NCBI GenBank assembly: GCA_013397115.1 | Contig: VWZW01007689.1 | Coordinates: forward strand, 786,869-850,868 | Source: Edolisoma coerulescens | Taxonomy: Eukaryota; Chordata; Aves; Passeriformes; Campephagidae | Length of the DNA: 64,000 bases | Direction of reading: 5' to 3' | Shown: positions 58,306 through 64,000 of the stretch, one piece after another | Layout: each line of letters opens with the position of its first letter | Numbering within the stretch: the stretch's first letter is position 1 | Translations under genes and position numbers: made by a program | The notes under the pieces: generated by a model | Told to the model about the DNA's origin: nothing | What the model saw: the letters and a program-made list of their open reading frames with translations, nothing else | Database searches by the model: none

Positions 58306-58929
58306 GGGAGCTGAAAAGGGATTGTGTGAGGCCATGTGACACCCAGCCAGATGTGTGCTGCTGGCTGCCCTTCCTTGGGACCACCCAGGCCCCCCTGGAG
58401 CATCCTTTAATGGACTGGTGATTGCTCCAGGTGCTGTAGAATGTGTGGGACAGAGCCAGGAAAAGAGCCCTGGGACAGGGGAAAGGGCACTGGGAGACTT
58501 TTGCACCGATACTGATCCACCCCAGCTGAGGGATATTCAGATATTGGAGGAGAGGTCACAACAGCAAAAAACCGTGTTGCTCTGGGAACATCTCTGCTCA
58601 TGAGTACTCAGGAGCCAATCCCAGCAAGGAGCTGGTCTCTCCGAAACCTGGGCATGCTCCTGCAGCTGGGCCACAGCCACCTGCCAGGCTGGAATGGCAG
58701 GCTGGGGATTGTGTGATCTGACAGTGGGTTTGTGGCCCAAACCCACCTGGGACCTCGGCAGAGCAGCTCGTTGCACCTCTCCCAGGAGAAGGAGAGAAAT
58801 ACTTGTCTCTAATCTCTGTTCCTACTCCAGGGCTTTGCATCTAATTTTGCAGTTCTGTACCAACTTTGATATTGCTGGATGGTGTTCTCGGGGAGTTGCA
58901 TCTAAATCTAGAAACACTCTGTAAAAGCA
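58306..58929. other. Unique non-coding sequence
   Basis: No exon or repeat recognised. Confidence 0.5.
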
Positions 58930-59265
58930 CTCTGCATACGTTTCTTTCTTTTAAATATTTTTTTAGCCCTGAGCCAATCCGTTTTTGGTGAAGTTCTGGG
59001 CCACATTAGACTTCAGCTTCAGGGAACAGGAGAAATGCATGATGTCATCAATTGTGTGCCATCACAGGCTCTTGAAATGCCATCAGACTTGCTAAATATT
59101 CAGTGTATATTTTCTGTCTCAACAGACTGTGTTGGCTGAAACTGCTTATGCAAATGAAAAGCTGTACCTCTTCAATAGATTGTTAGGAGCTGATCCTGAA
59201 TAATTGGGGTTGAACGGAGCAGTAGGTGGGAGAAGTCAGCAGAGGCAATAATTAATCAAGTGGCT
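58930..59265. promoter_or_regulatory. Candidate element with POU octamer and CRE-like site
   Basis: A complex AT-rich island containing an exact ATGCAAAT at 59148-59155 ('gcttatgcaaatgaaaag'). The 13-mer catgatgtcatca at 59038-59050 is the same string found in the octamer cluster at 3895-3907. 'gagccaatccg' is a CCAAT-type site. Function is inferred. Confidence 0.4.
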
Positions 59266-59929
59266 TCTTGTCTAGGCTGGCTGTGGATCCCAGAAAACCC
59301 TCTGTGAAGACAGGACAGGCTCTGTGGAGCCTGATGTTCCTTCCCAACCATTGCAAATGCCTTCCAGGAGCTCGAGTTATGCAAACACCCTTTTTTAGGT
59401 TTTGCCCAGCAACTCCCAAGGGAAGCCTGTTAGAAAGTCTCAGCATGTGTCTCTAAATTCCAGCTTATATTAATTCCCAGCTGCTTTGTTCATCGACTGG
59501 AATGGCTCTACTACTCCCTATTTTCCTCCCTCCCTTTTTCCCTCTCCAGCCCTCCGTGTATTTCCAGAGCCCAGCCATGTCCCTTCTTGGCTTTTGTTTT
59601 GCTGGACTAAGTGAGCCGAGCTCTTTTCATCTCCCCTCAAAAGGCAAAGCTGTTCCTTGGATCACCTGCTATTTTTGCAGGTCTTTTTGACCTGGAGTGG
59701 ACCCGGTCTCCCAAATCAGAGCTCTGAAAGATGACAGCGCCCTTTCCGTGGAGATGTCGGATGCTGGGACAGGGGGTGTGAGAGCCAGGAGCCCACATTC
59801 CAGCCACAAGCCCCAGAGGGAAGCACAGCACTGCCAGAAACAAGAAGCAAGGAACTTATTTCACGCTCAGGCAAGTCCCTGATAAAGGAAGAATTTTTCC
59901 TGTTGTAAAACGGGATATATGCAAAAAAA
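59266..59929. other. Unique non-coding sequence
   Basis: A pyrimidine-rich patch lies near 59510-59560. Otherwise nothing recognised. Confidence 0.5.
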
Positions 59930-60155
59930 GCAGAATTGCTTCATCTGAGTGCCTGTAAAGAGTTAATCGATAAAATAACAGTTTCCACCTTTTTATGAGA
60001 AATTAGCTGATTAGAAACTTGATTAATGGGATGGTTTTTCATGAGTGTAATTAAAGTGCTGCATGGCTTCTCGTGTAATTGATATTTAATGCCTACATGG
60101 AAAGCTGCTTTTCTATAAGGAACAGTGTTGGGTTGTATTTTTTTTTTCAATTAAG
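59930..60155. promoter_or_regulatory. Candidate conserved non-coding element
   Basis: Many homeodomain-type cores occur within 150 bp: 'gagttaatcgataaaataac', 'gaaattagctgattagaaac', 'ttgattaatggg', 'gtgtaattaaagtgc' and 'gtaattgatatttaatgcc'. The setting is complex, not a simple repeat. Function is inferred. Confidence 0.38.
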
Positions 60156-60814
60156 CACCTGCGGGCTGGGCAGAGGAGAGGCCAAGGGGCTCATCAACAA
60201 TGGGGGAGGAGGGAGAAGAGGATGGGATGCAACTGGTCAGGACATTCCTAGACAAATGGGAAAATTTCAATGTTTCAGAGCCATGCACGGGACAAGACAG
60301 ATGGATTGGGGTCTACAAGCAGGAGAGACAGTGGGTTTTCTTCTGAGAACAGAGGTCTGATGGGTCTAAGCTTCAAAGAACCAACAGAAAATCCAGAAAC
60401 AGCACCCCACCTTCTCTTGGAGGATGACAGGAGAGCAGGGAGTCATCCCTCCAGTATCCCTCTGACACTTAGTGAGAAGTTCAAGGAAACTTGGTAAAAG
60501 TGTGGTGGTGCTTCCTCTCCTGTTGTTCTGTTCCAGGTCTGGCCTGAGGAGGCCTCCTCAGCCAGGGGTGGTGCCTTTCTGCGTGCTTGTCCTGGAGGAA
60601 ATTCCCTTAAGGGCTTTGTCTGTAAAATCTTGGACCGTTTCCCAAGAGAGGCAGTGAAGCCTTGGCAAAGCTGGATGACTTTTCTGGAAGATCTGCTCCA
60701 GCCCAATGGGAAAGAGTATCTATCTTGTGTTCCCAGGGATCAGAATCTGTAATTTCTGTGGTCTTCCCTGGCCTTGAGGTCCCTTAAATCACCAGCTAAA
60801 ATGAATGTGTTGGA
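60156..60814. other. Unique non-coding sequence
   Basis: Nothing recognised before the antisense CR1. Confidence 0.5.
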
Positions 60815-61040
60815 TGTCACAGAATCCCAGAACGGGTGAGGCTGGAAGGGACCACAGTGGGTCCTGGGATGTCCCCAGTGAGGGAGACTCCCTCCTCTCT
60901 CTGGACAATCTGTTCAGAGCTCAGTCACTGCACAGGAAAGGTTCTTCCTCCTCTTCATCTGGAACTTTCTGGACACCATTTTGTGCCCGTTGCCTCTTGT
61001 CCTTGTGTCCCAGTCCCTTTGCCTTGCGGCTTCTCTGGCA
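60815..61040 (-). repeat. CR1 LINE 3' fragment, antisense
   Basis: The blocks 'tcacagaatcccagaacggg', 'aggctggaagggaccacagt', 'agggagactccctcctctct', 'gacaatctgttcagagctca' and 'gttgcctcttgtcc' follow the antisense CR1 pattern with moderate divergence. Confidence 0.88.
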
Positions 61041-61267
61041 GTGCTTGTGGCGTGTTCTCATGTGAATAAGGCCCAGTCCAAAATCTGGGACAGGCTCTGT
61101 GCCAATTTTAGCAGTTTTTTTGGCAACGATGAAGGATGTGAAGAGATTTGATGGAGGAACAGAGCATTGCCAAGTGTCCACACACACGTTTTTAGGCTCT
61201 AGCTCATACTGAGTTACATAATCTTAGATTACTGGGGCATTCCAGTACCTGAAGGAGCCGACAAGAA
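61041..61267. other. Unique spacer between two opposed CR1 copies
   Basis: About 230 bp of unique sequence separates the antisense copy on the left from the sense copy on the right. Confidence 0.5.
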
Positions 61268-61570
61268 AAATGGAGAGAGACTGTTCACAAGAGTCTGGAG
61301 TACCAGGACATGGGGAATGGCTTCCCACTGCTAGGGAGTAGGTTTAGAATGGATGTTGGGAAGGAATTGTTCCCTGTGAGGGTGGGGAGGCCCTGGCACA
61401 GGGCGCCCAGAGAAGCTGTGGCTGCCCCTGGATCCCTGGAAGTGTCCAAGGCCAGGTTGGATGGGGCTTGGAGCAACCTGGGGATAGTGGAAGGTGTCCC
61501 TGCCCATGGCAGGGGGTGGCACTGGATGGGCTTTAAGGTCCCTTCCGATCCAGGCCATTCCGTGGCTCCC
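61268..61570 (+). repeat. CR1 LINE 3' fragment, sense
   Basis: The blocks are 'gagagactgttcacaagagt', 'ggggaatggcttcccactgc', 'gggaggccctggcacagggc', 'gctgcccctggatccctgga', 'ggttggatggggcttggagc', 'ggtgtccctgcccatggcag' and 'aaggtcccttcc'. It is among the longer 3' fragments in the window. Confidence 0.93.
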
Positions 61571-63535
61571 TGACATCCTGTATGCATCTCCTCCACTGAA
61601 GAGAAGATGTTTGGTCCTGCCCACCATGTCCTCTGTCCCTTTTAATTAGCAGCATTAATCCAGATTTCCTTCCCTGACAGAGGTTTCCAGCCCTCACTGC
61701 AGGGAAGCTGTGAGGGATCACACCAGTGGATGAGCCTGAGGCTCACTCCTCTGGAAAAGCAACTCCAGATCTCCTCCCATCCCAGATTTTGTCTGTGTGT
61801 TGGGCAGCACGGGCAGCAGCTGTGCTGGGAGATCAGGAACCCGCCACTGATGCATTAGGAACGTTTTGTTTTGTTTTCCTTTTCCTCGGAGCGAGAGTGT
61901 TGGAAGGTGGGAAGATGGTGCTAAATTGTGTTTCTTGCACGTCTGTTGAATTACAACATGTCTGAGTGACCTCCCCGAAGAGTCAGACAGGCCTTGGCAC
62001 AACATCATAACTGTCAGGCACTCAGAAATGCACACAAACACCCTGGTGCACCGGCAGGAGTTCCAGACCTCACATGCTGGGTGATGGATGCTGCTGGGGG
62101 GCCCAGCAGCTGCCCACATCCACGGGAGAAGGCCTCTCCCCTTTTGTCCGGGAGCAAAATGTTAATGAGTTCCTCTGCAATGGCTTTAAAGCTGAGAGCT
62201 CTGATTGCTTCTGAGAGAGAGAGATGCTCTGGAAATCCTTGATGGCCCAGGCCAATCTGCAGCCTCTTTTTGCCTTGCAGTTGGCCAAACAGCAAGAAAG
62301 CTTCAGCACGGAAAGTTTGCTTGTCATTTTTATTCTAAAGCAATGGAATGTGTGGGATTTGCCAAATCTGCTCTGTTAGGATTCCATTAAATCCTCTTTT
62401 TTTCCTTTTATTTTGAGCTGAGCATGCATACAAATCTTTATTTTCTCTAATTGTAAACCAGAAATGTTTTTACTCTGGCTTCAGATGACATTCCTTAAAA
62501 AGTAAACTCCACCAAACAAACACTTTTATCCTGAAGCATCATCTCTGAGTGCTGACTTCTTGTTTTGGTAGAAAATACTTCCCTGTCTCACTGCAAGCTT
62601 GGAGATGGCAGAATTTTTGAGGGTTGTGGTGTATGACTCGGATTCCAAAACGTGTGTTTCTGGGAAAGGGTGGAGCCTCCCAGTATTCCTGCAGCTCTTT
62701 CCATGGGCAAACTGGGGAGCAAAGCTTTCCACTGTGATTGTGTGTGTTGTGCTGTTAACACAGGTGTGAAAACAGCGAGAGACCCCAGGGAGAAACAGTC
62801 CCTTTGGACTGAAACTGGGTCTTATCTGAGAGTATTAATTAGAATTGTGGCAAATTTAGCCTGGGCATAACTGCAATTATTTGGCTCCATTCACCGTCCC
62901 TCCCTGCCTGGCACTGCTACAAGAGCTCACTGTTACTGGTGGAGGGACCACTTCCACGTCCCGGAATTTGCTCCTTAATCTTATCTGGATAGCTGGCAGA
63001 TGGACAGGCTGCCACTGCCTCCCTCTGTGCAGCTGACACCGGAGCAGTCTCAGTGCTCCTCGCTCCGGAGTCTGTGCTCAGACCAGAGCAGGCTTTGAAA
63101 TGGGTCAGAATCCCACAGTTTGTGTGCCAAAGCTTGGCTTGGGATGTTTCAAGGGAGAAACTTGGCTGAAATGGCCACGAGAGTAACCCCAGCTGTGTGG
63201 AAATGTCACCTGTGAAGCAGCCTGTGGCAGGGTGTGTGCAGCTGCCAGGATCTGGGTGCAGATCTCCTGTCTGTGTGGGCTCCAGCACCGCGGGAGCTGC
63301 GCTCCGACGGGGAAACCCTCGCTGTGGAAAGCGTTACTGGTACGAGCCCTCACCTGTCATCCATCAGTTGCTGATGAGAAACAGGTTCGGTGGTCTCCCT
63401 AAAATAATTCCCGAGGGCTTGTGTCTCCCACAGAAACTGGGGATGGTGCAGGCAGACTGTACCTCACCAGATGTGGGATGAGGAGGCTGGGCTGGCTGTC
63501 TCAGCTGCTGCTCCTCTTATTTATTGATGTGGTGT
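61571..63535. other. Unique non-coding stretch
   Basis: No exon recognised. 62390-62530 is AT-rich (cttttattttgagctgagca) and unremarkable. Confidence 0.5.
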
Positions 63536-63572
63536 CCTTGGGAATGTGGCTCTCCTTGGGAATGTGGCTCTC
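63536..63572. repeat. 18-bp tandem duplication
   Basis: Two adjacent copies of an 18-bp unit (ttgggaatgtggctctcc) lie here. The unit is six codons, so one frame stays open with a repeated GMWLSL. Confidence 0.85.
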
Positions 63573-64000
63573 CTTGCTGCTGGGGGACAGGGAGTCATTA
63601 AAGTCTTTTGAAGGAGAGCAGGAGAAACCGGAGAGCTCATGGAGCTGGGCTCAGAATTGATCTCCAAGATGTGCTTTGCAATCCTTGCAGTGAGCTCCCG
63701 TGTCTGTTGCTCACCTTGATTGAATTCTTCCAGGGTTTTTCCCCTCATTTTTGGGTTCAGCCCATGGACAGGAGTGTTCTGATCCAAAGTCCAGATGTTG
63801 GAGAGCAGATGTGTTGCCCTGAGATGGCCCAGAGGGCTCATCCAGGTACTTGAATTACTACTCTGTGATTAATTGCCATGAGTCCTCTGTGCACCTCTTC
63901 CTGTTTCCACGGCAGGGTTATTCCATGGGAGGTTGCTTGGCTCCGTGGGCTCGTGCGTGGTCGTGGCTGAGCCGTGGGTGCTGTTGATCCAGGAAAACCT
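63573..64000. other. Unique non-coding sequence to the window end
   Basis: Nothing recognised. Confidence 0.5.

Overview
The window reads as non-coding DNA from a bird, most likely a neoavian and possibly a songbird. The evidence is its interspersed repeats. About twenty pieces of the avian CR1 LINE can be recognised, nearly all short, 5'-truncated 3' ends. They carry the typical tail (a 'ggttggac...gatct...ttttccaacc...gattc' type ending) and the conserved '(tt)cttcactgaaagggtggtcaggcactggaac' type block. No mammalian-type SINEs are visible. I found no exon of a recognisable protein. The longest open frames (about 160 to 250 codons) lie in tandem repeats, CR1 DNA or a CpG-rich block and resemble no protein family I know.

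Layout. 0-10 kb: the edge of a 16-bp tandem array, an AT-rich element that looks conserved, an antisense CR1, a 21-bp duplication, a cluster of CRE/AP-1-like octamers near 3.9 kb, and two sense CR1 ends near 8.3-8.8 kb. 10-20 kb: CR1 copies at 10.7, 13.8, 15.2 and 19.5 kb, with a paired POU-octamer element at 14.5 kb. 20-32 kb: a CR1 nested inside another CR1 at 22.3-22.7 kb, CR1 copies at 24.9, 28.4 and 31.1 kb, and AT-rich, homeodomain-motif-rich stretches at 26.4, 27.8 and 29.9 kb. 32-41 kb: three identical 93-bp tandem copies, two CR1 ends, a polypyrimidine tract, an AT-rich element block, a roughly 0.9-kb CR1 piece with reverse-transcriptase remnants, a 30-N gap, and a possible LTR remnant. 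41-57 kb: mostly unique sequence with AT-rich elements at 43.5, 45.0, 49.4 and 54.2 kb, one CR1 (44.5 kb) and a 52-bp minisatellite (51.4 kb). 57-64 kb: a CpG-rich block at 56.75-57.07 kb, CR1 copies at 58.0, 60.8 and 61.3 kb, and AT-rich elements at 58.9 and 59.9 kb.

Interpretation. Long gene-free sequence, sparse short CR1 copies, and repeated 200-700 bp islands rich in TAATTA and ATGCAAAT motifs are what one expects in an intron or intergenic regulatory domain of a developmental gene. That is inference: conservation cannot be measured from one sequence and the target gene is not visible. I see no evidence of an undescribed coding system. The best leads are the perfect 93-bp triplication with splice-like signals, the CpG-rich block, and the regulatory-looking AT-rich islands.
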